Part shown: positions 34,885 to 43,050 of the stretch, piece after piece
Numbering within the stretch: the first letter of the stretch is position 1
Layout: each line of letters opens with the position of its first letter
Assembly: GCF_013031355.1 (NCBI RefSeq)
Contig: NZ_WPZO01000010.1
Location: 1-64,000 of the forward strand
DNA: 64,000 nt
DNA from: Ruegeria arenilitoris
GTDB lineage: Bacteria; Pseudomonadota; Alphaproteobacteria; Rhodobacterales; Rhodobacteraceae
Reading direction: 5' to 3'
Notes under the pieces: generated by a model
Database searches by the model: none
What the model saw: only the letters and a program-made list of their open reading frames with translations
Told to the model about the DNA's origin: nothing
Translations under genes and position numbers: made by a program

Positions 34885-35754
34885 ATGGATTCTGATTATC
34901 TTGCCTTTCACCCAAATCCGTCCAAACCGGCCTTCGAGGTGCCGCTCGGGGCGGTCGATGCCCATTGTCACGTTTTCGGTCCGGGGAGAGAGTTTCCCTA
35001 TGCACCCGAGCGCAAGTACACACCTTGCGACGCAGGAAAGAACCAACTCTTTGCGTTGCGTGACCGGCTTGGTTTTTCACGCAACGTAATCGTTCAGGCG
35101 TCGTGCCACGGGCGCAACAACGATGCCCTTGTAGATGCGTTGAAAGCCGCCGGAAATCTGGCGCGTGGCGTTGCGGTTTTGGACCCGGACATCACAGACG
35201 GCGAACTCAATGAGCTTAACGCAGCTGGGGTGCGGGGCGTTCGGTTTAACTTCGTCAAACGTCTGGTCGACAGCACACCCAAATCGGTGTTTCAGGGTAT
35301 CGCCGAGCGGATCGCTGCGCTGGGTTGGCACATCGTCGTCTATTTCGAATCCCCCGATCTGGAAGAGCTGACCCCGTTTCTGACCACTCTGCCCACCACG
35401 GTTGTTGTGGATCACATGGGCCGACCCGATGTGACCAAAGGGGTGGAGCACCCGGATTTCCAGAGCTTCATTCGCTTGCTTTCGGAGAATGAAAACTTCT
35501 GGACCAAGGTCAGCTGCCCGGAACGGCTGACGATCGACGGCCCGCCTTATGACGACGTTGTGCCCTATGCGCGGGAACTGGTGGACCGCTTCCCGGATCG
35601 GGTTCTATGGGGAACAGATTGGCCGCATCCGAACATGAAATCCCACATGCCGGACGACGGGCATTTGGTCGATATCATCCCGAAAATCGCCACAACGCGT
35701 GAGAAGCAGCAGGCTTTGTTGGTCGATAACCCAATGCGCCTGTACTGGCGTTAA
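34885..35754 (+). CDS. ligI: 2-pyrone-4,6-dicarboxylate lactonase LigI
   Basis: 289 residues, amidohydrolase superfamily of the COG3618 type. HxH motif His27 and His29 (VDAHCHVFGPG), FNFVKRLVD, VDHMGRPD and WGTDWPHPN are all present. It hydrolyses the pyrone ring to 4-oxalomesaconate, reversing a lactone formed after ring cleavage. LigI acts without a metal. It is separated from galD by 11 bases in the same operon. Confidence 0.94.
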   Translation: MDSDYLAFHPNPSKPAFEVPLGAVDAHCHVFGPGREFPYAPERKYTPCDAGKNQLFALRDRLGFSRNVIVQASCHGRNNDALVDALKAAGNLARGVAVLDPDITDGELNELNAAGVRGVRFNFVKRLVDSTPKSVFQGIAERIAALGWHIVVYFESPDLEELTPFLTTLPTTVVVDHMGRPDVTKGVEHPDFQSFIRLLSENENFWTKVSCPERLTIDGPPYDDVVPYARELVDRFPDRVLWGTDWPHPNMKSHMPDDGHLVDIIPKIATTREKQQALLVDNPMRLYWR

Positions 35755-35778
35755 ACCTGCATCGAATTTGGAGATTAA

Positions 35779-36273
35779 ATGATGCTAAGAACACTTTTCG
35801 CTTCAACTGTTTTTGCTCTTTTGGCCACCACATCCGGGGCCGAAACCACATTCACCGTGGCAAACACCTTTCAGGATTCAAAACTAACTGAGAACGCCGA
35901 AATTTCGACAACGGCGTTCGACGCTGAAATCTATGCCAACCGCGTCGCAAACGTAGGTGCAGGCGTGGAATTGCCGGACTTTGTCAACTTCTACAGTATT
36001 GACGTGTCCGAGGATCTGGCGACCCTGACCATGACGGTCAGTGAACTGGCACAACCATTCAACAACCCGATGCCCGCAGGCCGGTTTGACCGATATTATT
36101 TCACCTTCACCGGTGCCGTACCGACCGCTGCCAGCATCGACGCTGAGGCTTCCAATCCAGAGCTCGCACAAGGTGCAAGCGTCGCTGTGACGACCGCTGG
36201 CCGTCTCGTGGTGGAATTTGCAGAAGGTGCAGATTTCACAGCCGGTAACAAACTGGTTGTAACCCTGCAGTGA
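35779..36273 (+). CDS. Secreted hypothetical protein
   Basis: 164 residues with a Sec signal peptide (MMLRTLFASTVFALLATTSG, cleavage before AETT). The mature part is a soluble, beta-rich, acidic protein without cysteine or lipobox; PAGRFDRYYFTFTGAVPTA is its most distinctive region. No catalytic motif recognised. It sits 24 bases after ligI and is followed by a strong hairpin. Possibly a periplasmic binding or sensory protein linked to aromatic import; that is only position-based. Confidence 0.75.
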   Translation: MMLRTLFASTVFALLATTSGAETTFTVANTFQDSKLTENAEISTTAFDAEIYANRVANVGAGVELPDFVNFYSIDVSEDLATLTMTVSELAQPFNNPMPAGRFDRYYFTFTGAVPTAASIDAEASNPELAQGASVAVTTAGRLVVEFAEGADFTAGNKLVVTLQ

Positions 36274-36281
36274 TCCAATCA

Positions 36282-36308
36282 GGGGCGTTGGGCCAATCCC
36301 GACGCCCC
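36282..36308 (+). terminator. Terminator-like hairpin after the secreted protein gene
   Basis: GGGGCGT pairs with ACGCCCC, extended by TGGG/CCC, around a CCAAT loop, followed by the T-rich GTATTTTGATTTTG. It begins 9 bases after the stop at 36273. It may separate the operon into two transcripts or partly terminate it before the NTF2-like gene. Confidence 0.65.
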
Positions 36309-36333
36309 GTATTTTGATTTTGGGAGATAAAAC

Positions 36334-37122
36334 ATGACCGATAGCAATAAGATAGCGAACGCGAAAGGGCTCTACCTGGAAGGAATCCGGGACGGTAACC
36401 TGCGCGACGCCTTAGATAAGTACACCGGCGCCCGCTACACTCAGCATTCGACCGGCGTGGCTGATGGAAAAGAAGGGTTTCTTGCATTCTTTGAGCCGTT
36501 TCTGGAAAGAAATCCAGTTCGCGATATCCGTGTCGTCCGGGCAATCGAAGACGGGCCGAATGTTTTTCTCCATGTCTACCAAAGCCTCAATGACGGTGAA
36601 GCGGAATGGGTTACCGCTGATCTGTTCGACACCGATGATCAGGGGCGCATGATTGAACATTGGGATGTGATCGCGGCATATGAAGGCGAAAACCCGGCGG
36701 GTCGCACCATGGTTGACGGCCCTACTGAGGTCCAAGACCTCGACAAGACCGACGCCAACAAGGCTATTGTCAAGACCTTCATGCAAGAGGTGCTCGTCGG
36801 ACGGAGATTCGAACGGGTACCGGAGTTCATTTCGACCGAGACCTACCTTCAACACACACCGAACATGAAAGACGGCATTCAGGGCTTGGTCGAACATGTC
36901 GAAGAGTTCAAGAAGCAAGACATCGAGCCGAAATACCACAAGGTGCATAAGGTCATCGGTCAGGGGAATTTCGTGGTTGGTTTCAGCCATGTTCAGCGCG
37001 GACAAAGCCACTATGCTGTGTTTGATATTTTCCGGGTAGACGACGCGAAGATTGTCGAGCACTGGGACGTGGAAGAGAAGATACTGGCGCCTGACCAATG
37101 GAACAATTCGGGTAAGTTCTGA
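36334..37122 (+). CDS. Tandem NTF2/SnoaL-like protein
   Basis: 262 residues made of two related NTF2-like halves, about 1-125 and 140-262. Each has a YTQHSTGVADG or YLQHTPNMKDG core and ends DxxxIVEHWDV (GRMIEHWDVIA; AKIVEHWDVEEK), so the second half is a clear internal duplication. SnoaL-like folds cover polyketide cyclases, epoxide hydrolases and ketosteroid isomerases. Cytosolic, no signal peptide. It lies in the aromatic cluster between the ligI block and the radical SAM gene. The reaction, perhaps an isomerase or tautomerase for a pathway intermediate, is only inferred. Confidence 0.85.
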   Translation: MTDSNKIANAKGLYLEGIRDGNLRDALDKYTGARYTQHSTGVADGKEGFLAFFEPFLERNPVRDIRVVRAIEDGPNVFLHVYQSLNDGEAEWVTADLFDTDDQGRMIEHWDVIAAYEGENPAGRTMVDGPTEVQDLDKTDANKAIVKTFMQEVLVGRRFERVPEFISTETYLQHTPNMKDGIQGLVEHVEEFKKQDIEPKYHKVHKVIGQGNFVVGFSHVQRGQSHYAVFDIFRVDDAKIVEHWDVEEKILAPDQWNNSGKF

Positions 37123-37131
37123 AACCTTAAC

Positions 37132-37152
37132 CGCCCCGCCTTGTGTGGGGCG
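37132..37152 (+). terminator. Terminator-like hairpin after the NTF2-like gene
   Basis: CGCCCC (37132-37137) pairs with GGGGCG (37147-37152), followed by CGTTCTTTCT. It lies in the 54 bases before the radical SAM gene, so read-through may be partial. Confidence 0.5.
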
Positions 37153-37176
37153 CGTTCTTTCTGGAGGCAATGGAAC

Positions 37177-38049
37177 GTGGCGCTAAAAATCTCTGAGATT
37201 GAGGCCAAGAGCATCGTGACGCCGACCAAGGTGCCGAGTGCGGATTTTGTGATCAACCCCTATACCGGATGCCAGTTTGCCTGCACCTATTGTTTTGCCA
37301 GCTTTATGGGCCGGTTTGTCGGCGAGGGAACGGCGAACTGGGGAAACTATGTCTACGTGAAAACCAATGCTGTGGATTTGTTCGAAAAGGAAATCCACCG
37401 CCTGCTGAAGCGAAACCCACATCCGCGGCTGTCGATCAGCACGGTCACCGATCCCTATCAGGGCGTGGAGCGCAAGTATCGCCTGACCCGCGGAGTTCTC
37501 GAGTCCCTGTCACGCCACCGCTATAAGGGGCGCGTAAGTATCCTGACCAAGAGCCCGTCCGTTTTGGATGATGTCGGGTTGCTGCAGCAGATCGAAAAGG
37601 CAGAGGTCGGACTGTCGATTGCCACATCGGACGATACGCTCAGCCGTGAGTTGGACGCGAAAGCGCCGTTGGCGAAAGTGCGACTTGATACGTTGCGCCG
37701 TTTGAATGAGGCGGGCATCCAGACTTATGTCTTTGTCGGCCCGTTGCTGCCGCATATGCATCTGCGCCCGGATCTGCTCGATCAGTTGTTCGCGGAAATC
37801 AGGAACGCTGGGACATCCGAAATCAAGGTGGAGTTCCTGAACATGCCGGGCCACGTGCGCGCACGGCTGAACGGTTATCTGAAAAACGAACCGGCCGAGA
37901 TACGAGATGTTTATGCGAGCTCTCAGAAAGCCGAATACCGCGCTCTTCTCGAAGAACAGATCAGAGCGTCGATTGCCGCGCATGGGCTGAAAATGCGTTT
38001 CGACCAGATCATTCACCACGCGGGAGCCCAGTCGTTGACAGAGGGTTGA
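37177..38049 (+). CDS. SPL-family radical SAM protein
   Basis: 290 residues from a GTG start. GGAGG at 37163-37167 fixes this start over the ATG at 37170, which is in another frame and ends quickly. Radical SAM cysteines are C32-x3-C36-x2-C39 (GCQFACTYCF), then a spore-photoproduct-lyase-like TIM barrel (SISTVTDPYQGVER, RVSILTKSPSVLDD, QTYVFVGPLLPHM). The family is known for the spore photoproduct lyase SplB and uncharacterised relatives in non-sporing bacteria, so this is not DNA repair by default. Its place inside an aromatic catabolism cluster is unexplained. Confidence 0.88.
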   Translation: MALKISEIEAKSIVTPTKVPSADFVINPYTGCQFACTYCFASFMGRFVGEGTANWGNYVYVKTNAVDLFEKEIHRLLKRNPHPRLSISTVTDPYQGVERKYRLTRGVLESLSRHRYKGRVSILTKSPSVLDDVGLLQQIEKAEVGLSIATSDDTLSRELDAKAPLAKVRLDTLRRLNEAGIQTYVFVGPLLPHMHLRPDLLDQLFAEIRNAGTSEIKVEFLNMPGHVRARLNGYLKNEPAEIRDVYASSQKAEYRALLEEQIRASIAAHGLKMRFDQIIHHAGAQSLTEG

Positions 38050-38402
38050 GCCGTGGGGGTTAGCGATTCCGACCGGACGTGCACTTGCGGGCCAGTCCAA
38101 GGCCCTTCCCGTTGCATGCTTTTGGAAGGCTGGGCAATCAAGCGGAATAACAAGTTTCTATATTACTTATCATTCTGCATGAATAGCTTTAATGGATCGC
38201 GGCCGGTATCTTGATGTCATCAAAACGGCGCTGGGAGGAGACCGGACCCGTCAGGGTAATGCCAACACGAACAGCGACGCTGGTGCATTTTGTGCCTCTG
38301 ACGCTCCGCTGCCGTTTTCTCTCTCGCTGCCCCTAGAAAAGCCGCCCGGCCAGTATCGCCGATCCGCGGAACACGGACATTAAGGTAATAAGGAGCCCCC
38401 CA
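38050..38402. other. 353-bp region upstream of pobA
   Basis: No credible gene. AT-rich stretch AATAACAAGTTTCTATATTA near 38145-38165 is a probable pobA promoter area. An imperfect hairpin (CCAGTCCAA with TTGGAAGGCTGG, about 38093-38132) lacks a T tract. A LysR- or AraC-type operator for pobA was not identified. Confidence 0.45.
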
Positions 38403-39587
38403 ATGCATGTCCCCGTCGCCATTATCGGAGCCGGACCTTCCGGATCCCTCCTGGCCTGGATTCTCCGCCAGCGCGGAATCGAGAGCATCGTGTTCGAAAA
38501 CCGTAGCCGAGCCTATGTCGAGGGCCGCATCCGCGCCGGTGTCATGGAGCAGAACGCGGTTGATCTGATGATCCGCGCCGGTGTTGGAGAGCGGCTCCAG
38601 AAAGAATGCATGTATCAGCCCGGTGTCGAGATCGGCATCAACAATACCCACCATTTCATCGATTTCGAAAAGCTGATCGGCATCGGGGTTACAGTTTACG
38701 GACAGTCGGAAGTGACCAAGGATTTGCTGGCCGCGCTGGACGGCGTTGGCCACAACGTCCTTTATGAAACTCCGGTGACCGGCGTCTCAGATCACCACGG
38801 CGACAAGATAACTGTTACCTATGAAGAGGGCGGCGTCGAAAAGACCATGACCGCAGATTTCGTGGTCGGGGCCGACGGCTATCACGGTGCGTCGCGCAAA
38901 TCGATCCCGGACGGCGGGATCAAGATGCACGAAAAGACCTATCCTCTTGGGTGGCTGGGCATCATGGTCAAGGCGAAACAATCCAAACCGACCGCCTTCT
39001 TCTCGTTCCATGACCGGGGCTTTGCCCTGCTCAGCATGCGGACACCGGATATCCAGCGCCTTTATCTGCAAGTTGCCAATGACGAGAATCTGGATGAATG
39101 GTCGGACGACCGCATCTGGGACGAACTGGACACCCGCCTGGGCACCGAGGGCTGGGAGCTCATCCGCGGCGAAATCTTCCAGAAAGACCTCGCCCCGCTG
39201 CGCAGCTTCTTCTGTGAAGAGCAGCGTTATGGCCGCATGTTCCTGGCCGGCGACGCGGCCCATATCGTGCCACCCACAGGTGCAAAGGGTCTGAATTCGG
39301 CCTTTGCCGATATCAGCGTACTCTCGGCCGGTCTGATCCAGCACTATACCAAGGACGACTCGTCCATCCTCGACCAGTATTCCAAGCTGGCGGTGGAGCG
39401 GAACGTGCAGACGCAGCGCTTCTCGTGGGCGAATACCGCCAAATACCACATCTTCCCGGGTACCAACTCGTTCGAGCGCCGCATGCAGCAGGCCGAGCTG
39501 GAATATCTGGTGACCGACGAAACCGCGCAGACCTCCTATGCCAAGCAGCATACGGGTCTGCCCTTCGCTTACTGGCCGGAACTGTGA
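38403..39587 (+). CDS. pobA: 4-hydroxybenzoate 3-monooxygenase PobA
   Basis: 394 residues, the length of p-hydroxybenzoate hydroxylase. FAD site GAGPSG (9-14), substrate-binding region GRIRAGVMEQ, and the second FAD motif LAGDAAHIVPPTGAKGLN near residue 285 identify this flavoprotein. It hydroxylates 4-hydroxybenzoate to protocatechuate with NADPH and oxygen. It begins the second transcription unit of the cluster, followed by ligA and ligB, so hydroxylation and ring cleavage are coexpressed. Confidence 0.96.
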   Translation: MHVPVAIIGAGPSGSLLAWILRQRGIESIVFENRSRAYVEGRIRAGVMEQNAVDLMIRAGVGERLQKECMYQPGVEIGINNTHHFIDFEKLIGIGVTVYGQSEVTKDLLAALDGVGHNVLYETPVTGVSDHHGDKITVTYEEGGVEKTMTADFVVGADGYHGASRKSIPDGGIKMHEKTYPLGWLGIMVKAKQSKPTAFFSFHDRGFALLSMRTPDIQRLYLQVANDENLDEWSDDRIWDELDTRLGTEGWELIRGEIFQKDLAPLRSFFCEEQRYGRMFLAGDAAHIVPPTGAKGLNSAFADISVLSAGLIQHYTKDDSSILDQYSKLAVERNVQTQRFSWANTAKYHIFPGTNSFERRMQQAELEYLVTDETAQTSYAKQHTGLPFAYWPEL

Positions 39588-39718
39588 GCCAGCGCAGCGG
39601 CTGTAGTGGCAGCCAAGGGTGCCACAACTGCGGCGGCTGTAAACCGACCGCCCGGTTCCTTCAATCAGGACCGGGCGACGAACCCGTTCAAACTCTCGCT
39701 GGGAAAGGAGAAAAGAAC

Positions 39719-40087
39719 ATGAGCAAAGAAACCGGACACTCGGACCACATTCCGGGCACAACGGTGTTTACCGGGCAACGGTCTGCAAAGGGCCTGCAGC
39801 TGAACAAATTCGCCTATTCGCTTCGCTTGGCCGAAAACCGCGCTGCGTTTGAAGCGAATCCTGAAACCTACATGAACAGCTACAACCTCTCGGATTGGGA
39901 AAAGCAGAAGATTGTCGAAAAGGACGTGAAGGCGCTGATCGAGGAAGGCGGCGGCAGCATCTACATGCTGATCAAACTTGGCGGCGTCACCGGTGACGGG
40001 CTGGCCACCATGGGGGCTCAGCAACGTGGTGAATCCGTCGAGGAGTTCATGAAGACACGTAACGTTCCGCTGAAGCAGAACACCTGA
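39719..40087 (+). CDS. ligA: Protocatechuate 4,5-dioxygenase alpha subunit LigA
   Basis: 122 residues. The pattern FAYSLRLAENRAAFEANPETY, then LSDWEKQKIVEKDVKALIEE and GGSIYMLIKLGGVTGDGL is the LigA family. The alpha subunit caps the active site of the LigB catalytic subunit. GGAAAGGAG precedes ATG 39719. It is 131 bases after pobA and 28 bases before ligB. Confidence 0.94.
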   Translation: MSKETGHSDHIPGTTVFTGQRSAKGLQLNKFAYSLRLAENRAAFEANPETYMNSYNLSDWEKQKIVEKDVKALIEEGGGSIYMLIKLGGVTGDGLATMGAQQRGESVEEFMKTRNVPLKQNT

Positions 40088-40115
40088 ACGAAGTCAGATT
40101 TCAAAGGATACGAAC

Positions 40116-40961
40116 ATGGGAAAAATAGTTGCAGGTATTGGTTCGTCGCATATCCCGTCGATCGGGACTGCCTATGACCAAAACGATCAGTCTCCTGAAT
40201 GGCAGCCGTGCTGGGAAGGCTACAAGCCGGCCAAAGCCTTTCTGAAGGAAAAAGGCGTAACGCATGCAATCGTTATCTATAACGATCACGGCACCGACTT
40301 TTTCTACGACAAGTGCCCGACCTTTGCGATGGGTGCGGCCGATGAATACCCGATTGGCGACGAGGGCTGGGGTATCCGGGATCTTCCGCCGGTAAAAGGC
40401 GATGCCGATTTTTCCTGGCATTTGGCCAACTCGCTTATTATGGACAGCGAGTTCGACCTTACCGTTTGCCAGGAAATGGTAATGGACCACGGTCTGCTGG
40501 TTCCGCTGCCACTTCTCTTCGACCACGATCCGGATTGGACCGTCAAAACCGTGCCGCTGCACATCAACGTGCTTCAGCACCCGCTGCCGACGCCCAACCG
40601 CATCTGGCAACTGGGCCATGCACTTCGCAAAGCTGTGGAATCCTATCCCGAAGACGCCCGCGTTGCCGTGGTTGGCACCGGCGGTCTGTCGCATCAGCTC
40701 AATGGTACGCGCTTCGGCCATACCAACGAAGATTGGGATGAGGAGTTCCTCAACAAGATCGAGGATGATCCAGAAGCGCTGATCGACATCCCGCATGATA
40801 TCTGGATGGAGCGCGGTGGCGCGGAATCGGTTGAGATGATGATGTGGCTGGGCATGCGTGGTGCGCTGACCCCCGAGGTCAACAAGATCCACCGCAGCTA
40901 CTATATGCCGATGCTGACAGGCATGGCGGTCACCGTCATGGAAGATGCCAAAGCGGCATAA
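40116..40961 (+). CDS. ligB: Protocatechuate 4,5-dioxygenase beta subunit LigB
   Basis: 281 residues, class III extradiol dioxygenase. Iron ligands and catalytic residues fit His12 (SSHIPS), His58 (YNDHGTDFF), His193 (GGLSHQLNG) and a glutamate at about 237-240 (GGAESVEMMMWL). It opens protocatechuate between C4 and C5 with LigA to give 4-carboxy-2-hydroxymuconate semialdehyde, and can also act on gallate. No plant-type 3,4-dioxygenase genes are in the window. Confidence 0.96.
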   Translation: MGKIVAGIGSSHIPSIGTAYDQNDQSPEWQPCWEGYKPAKAFLKEKGVTHAIVIYNDHGTDFFYDKCPTFAMGAADEYPIGDEGWGIRDLPPVKGDADFSWHLANSLIMDSEFDLTVCQEMVMDHGLLVPLPLLFDHDPDWTVKTVPLHINVLQHPLPTPNRIWQLGHALRKAVESYPEDARVAVVGTGGLSHQLNGTRFGHTNEDWDEEFLNKIEDDPEALIDIPHDIWMERGGAESVEMMMWLGMRGALTPEVNKIHRSYYMPMLTGMAVTVMEDAKAA

Positions 40962-40967
40962 CAATTA

Positions 40968-41004
40968 TTGCGTCCGGTCGCAGAATGTACCGGGCCGGAC
41001 GCAA
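40968..41004 (+). terminator. Long-arm hairpin after ligB
   Basis: Perfect 10-bp inverted repeat TTGCGTCCGG / CCGGACGCAA with a 17-base loop, beginning 7 bases after the ligB stop. There is no T tract. It is likely a transcript-end or processing hairpin that separates ligAB from the next gene. Confidence 0.5.
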
Positions 41005-41073
41005 ATACCCAATCATTCGCAAAAACTTCAAAATCGGGGATCAGTCCTGGGGAAACACTTGAAAGTGCGTGAA

Positions 41074-41562
41074 ATGATAGCGGAAGATGTCAGAACCAGC
41101 CCACATACAAATGCTGCGAATTTCTACTCGGATTTGCTGTCCGGGAACTTTGATGCCGTTCTCGATGCTTTTGAGGGCGAACCTATTATCGATGCCCCGC
41201 GCAATGGTCTGGTCACGGGTTACAAGGATGTGGCCAATTTCCTCGGAGAAGAAAAGGCTTGGCTGGAAAGCCTGGGGGCGTCGATCGACAAACTAAAACT
41301 GATTAAAAGCACCGCATCGCCGGAACGCGTTGTTCACGAGGTCGGTATTCAATTGCAGATTCCGACGACCCCGTGCCCGATCATGTTTGCAAATGTGTCT
41401 GATATAGGAATTTCGGGCATAACAGCTATGCGGCTTTACTACAGTTACGGCTTTTTGAACCGTAACCAACAATTCGATAGAAAAGTGCTACAACCAATGG
41501 ACGGTTCGCTATTTGAGTCGTTGCTGTTCCGGATTGCAGATAGTCAATGCAACGAGGTGTAA
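41074..41562 (+). CDS. NTF2-like protein downstream of ligB
   Basis: 162 residues (or 165 from GTG at 41065, which has a GGGGAA motif at fair spacing). HTNAANFYSDLLSGNFDAVLDAF starts an NTF2/SnoaL-like domain; the rest (YGFLNRNQQF and on) is less typical. No signal peptide. It lies downstream of ligAB, so a role in the same catabolism is possible. The stop is 38 bases before the IS6-family element, and nothing shows it was truncated by the insertion. Function unknown. Confidence 0.7.
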   Translation: MIAEDVRTSPHTNAANFYSDLLSGNFDAVLDAFEGEPIIDAPRNGLVTGYKDVANFLGEEKAWLESLGASIDKLKLIKSTASPERVVHEVGIQLQIPTTPCPIMFANVSDIGISGITAMRLYYSYGFLNRNQQFDRKVLQPMDGSLFESLLFRIADSQCNEV

Positions 41563-41600
41563 CGCTCGAAACTTTGTAGTAGAATTGGTACTCGCGGCCA

Positions 41601-42419
41601 GGCTTTGTTGCAAAGATTTGGCTGTTGACGCGTTTGGGTTTAGCGCGTGGATGGCTTTCGGTCCCAACTAGTCGAAAGCCAACTCATGATCTCCTTCAAA
41701 GGTGCGCAATATCCCAAGGATGTGATCCTCTTTGCTGTGTTCTTTTACGTCCGATACGGCGTGTCGTACCGTGATCTTGAAGAAATCATGTCCGAGCGTG
41801 GCGTTGCGGTAGATCACACGACGCTGAACCGTTGGGTGACAAAATACGCTAGTGCAATCGCCGACGTGGCGCGCAGGCGAAAGGGACCGTGTGACCGCTC
41901 CTGGCGGATGGACGAAACTTACATAAAGGTGAAAGGTGAGTGGGTCTATCTCTACCGAGCGGTCGATAAACACGGCAAGACATTGGATTTCATGCTTTGA
42001 GGACGTCGGAACAAACCTGCCGCTACGAAATTCTTCGCTCGAATGCTTGAAAGCAATGGCCTTCCACGAAAGATCGTCATCGACAAGAGCGGTGCGAACA
42101 CAGCCGGCATCAAAGCCATCAACAAAATGCTGAAGGGGTTTGGTTGCCCGATCCCGATTGAGATGGTGAGGCGGAAATACCTAAATAACATCGTGGAACA
42201 AGATCACAGGTTCATCAAAAGACGAACCCGTCCGATGCTTGGCTTCAAGTCTTTTGAATCTGCATCTGCAACTCTTTCAGGCATCGAAGTCGCGCACATG
42301 ATCCGCAAAGGTCAAATCACGCCCGGCCTCTGCCCATTTCTACAGTTCGCAGAACTGGCAGCCTAACCCTTCGGCTCAAAAGCAGGTTTCCGAACAACCG
42401 CAAACTTTGCAACGGAACC
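41601..42419 (+). mobile_element. IS6-family insertion sequence, 819 bp
   Basis: Left end GGCTTTGTTGCAAAG (41601-41615) and right end CTTTGCAACGGAACC (ending 42419) are imperfect inverted repeats typical of the IS6/IS26 type, and length fits the family. Flanking eight-base stretches are not identical, so the target duplication is lost or the element has recombined. The transposase inside is interrupted by a TGA, so this copy is probably not autonomous. Confidence 0.8.
41647..42366 (+). pseudogene. IS6 transposase with in-frame TGA
   Basis: Full-length IS6-family DDE transposase read in one frame except for a TGA at 41998-42000, where relatives have Ser (FMLSERR). The parts are residues 1-117 (with MDETYIKVKGEW, the first catalytic Asp) and 119-239 (KIVIDKSGAN with the second Asp, and EQDHRFIKRR with the Glu). 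No frameshift is involved; a single substitution explains it. Read-through or suppression would be needed for function. Confidence 0.8.
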
Positions 42420-42423
42420 TTTG

Positions 42424-42984
42424 ATGGTTCTGGAAAACAGGATCGCGGGTTTTCGGGCTGGGATGAACGAACTAATGCCTAATGTGACGCTACCCCCTGT
42501 TGTTGAGACAAAGCCAGACCGTTCCGGCAATTTCGTTGTCTGGAATCAGGCGATCCAAGCTAATCGCGATGCGCTCGGCTATGCTGACGCCTGTGAGTCA
42601 GGCCAACAAAACATTGCGAAGATAATTGAAGATGACGATATGTCAGCAGTTACTGTGGCATTCGACGGGCCGGAAGAAATCCGAGATGCCGTGCGTCGTG
42701 GCTTCGTTCTGGCTGCTTCGCCCTCAAATCACTATTTACAGGGCTACATAGCGGTTCTTCTTGCATCAAAAGCAATCCACGAAGGCAAAGAATTACCGCA
42801 GGGTTGGGCTAAACTCCCTGTTACAATCGTGGATTCCTCAAACATCGAAAATTTTATCGAGGCTTGGAAGACTCCGGCGCCTGGCCTTCGAGCATTTTTC
42901 GAAGAGGATGTGAACGACGTTTTGGATGCCGTTGCTAAAGGTAATTTCGCTGAGACTGGGGCATATGATCTGCCACCGCTTTAA
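42424..42984 (+). pseudogene. C-terminal part of a sugar-binding protein, cut by the IS
   Basis: About 187 residues homologous to the C-terminal half of a Peripla_BP_4 sugar receptor (VVWNQAIQANRDALGYADAC, FDGPEEIRDAVRRGF, GYIAVLLASKAIHEGKELP). The N-terminal half and signal peptide are missing; the IS right end lies at 42419, directly in front. The remaining frame begins TTG ATG at the junction and cannot produce an exported protein. The ABC ATPase gene that follows belonged to the same operon. Confidence 0.75.
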
Positions 42985-42994
42985 ACAAAACCCA

Positions 42995-43016
42995 GAGCAG
43001 GGCAAGAGCCCTGCTC
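42995..43016 (+). terminator. Hairpin after the truncated binding protein gene
   Basis: Perfect inverted repeat GAGCAGGGC / GCCCTGCTC with an AAGA loop, 10 bases after the stop at 42984. No T tract. The same kind of hairpin follows the binding-protein genes of the fructose and TRAP operons. Confidence 0.6.
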
Positions 43017-43050
43017 CACAAATTTAGACTGCACGCCCGGAGATTTTTCT

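Noticed and set aside
38192-38383. A 63-codon frame upstream of pobA
   Set aside because: No Shine-Dalgarno and no protein features; lies in the pobA leader.
41065-41600. NTF2-like gene as truncated by the adjacent IS6 element
   Set aside because: Its stop codon precedes the IS left end by 38 bases and the fold looks complete; no sign of truncation.
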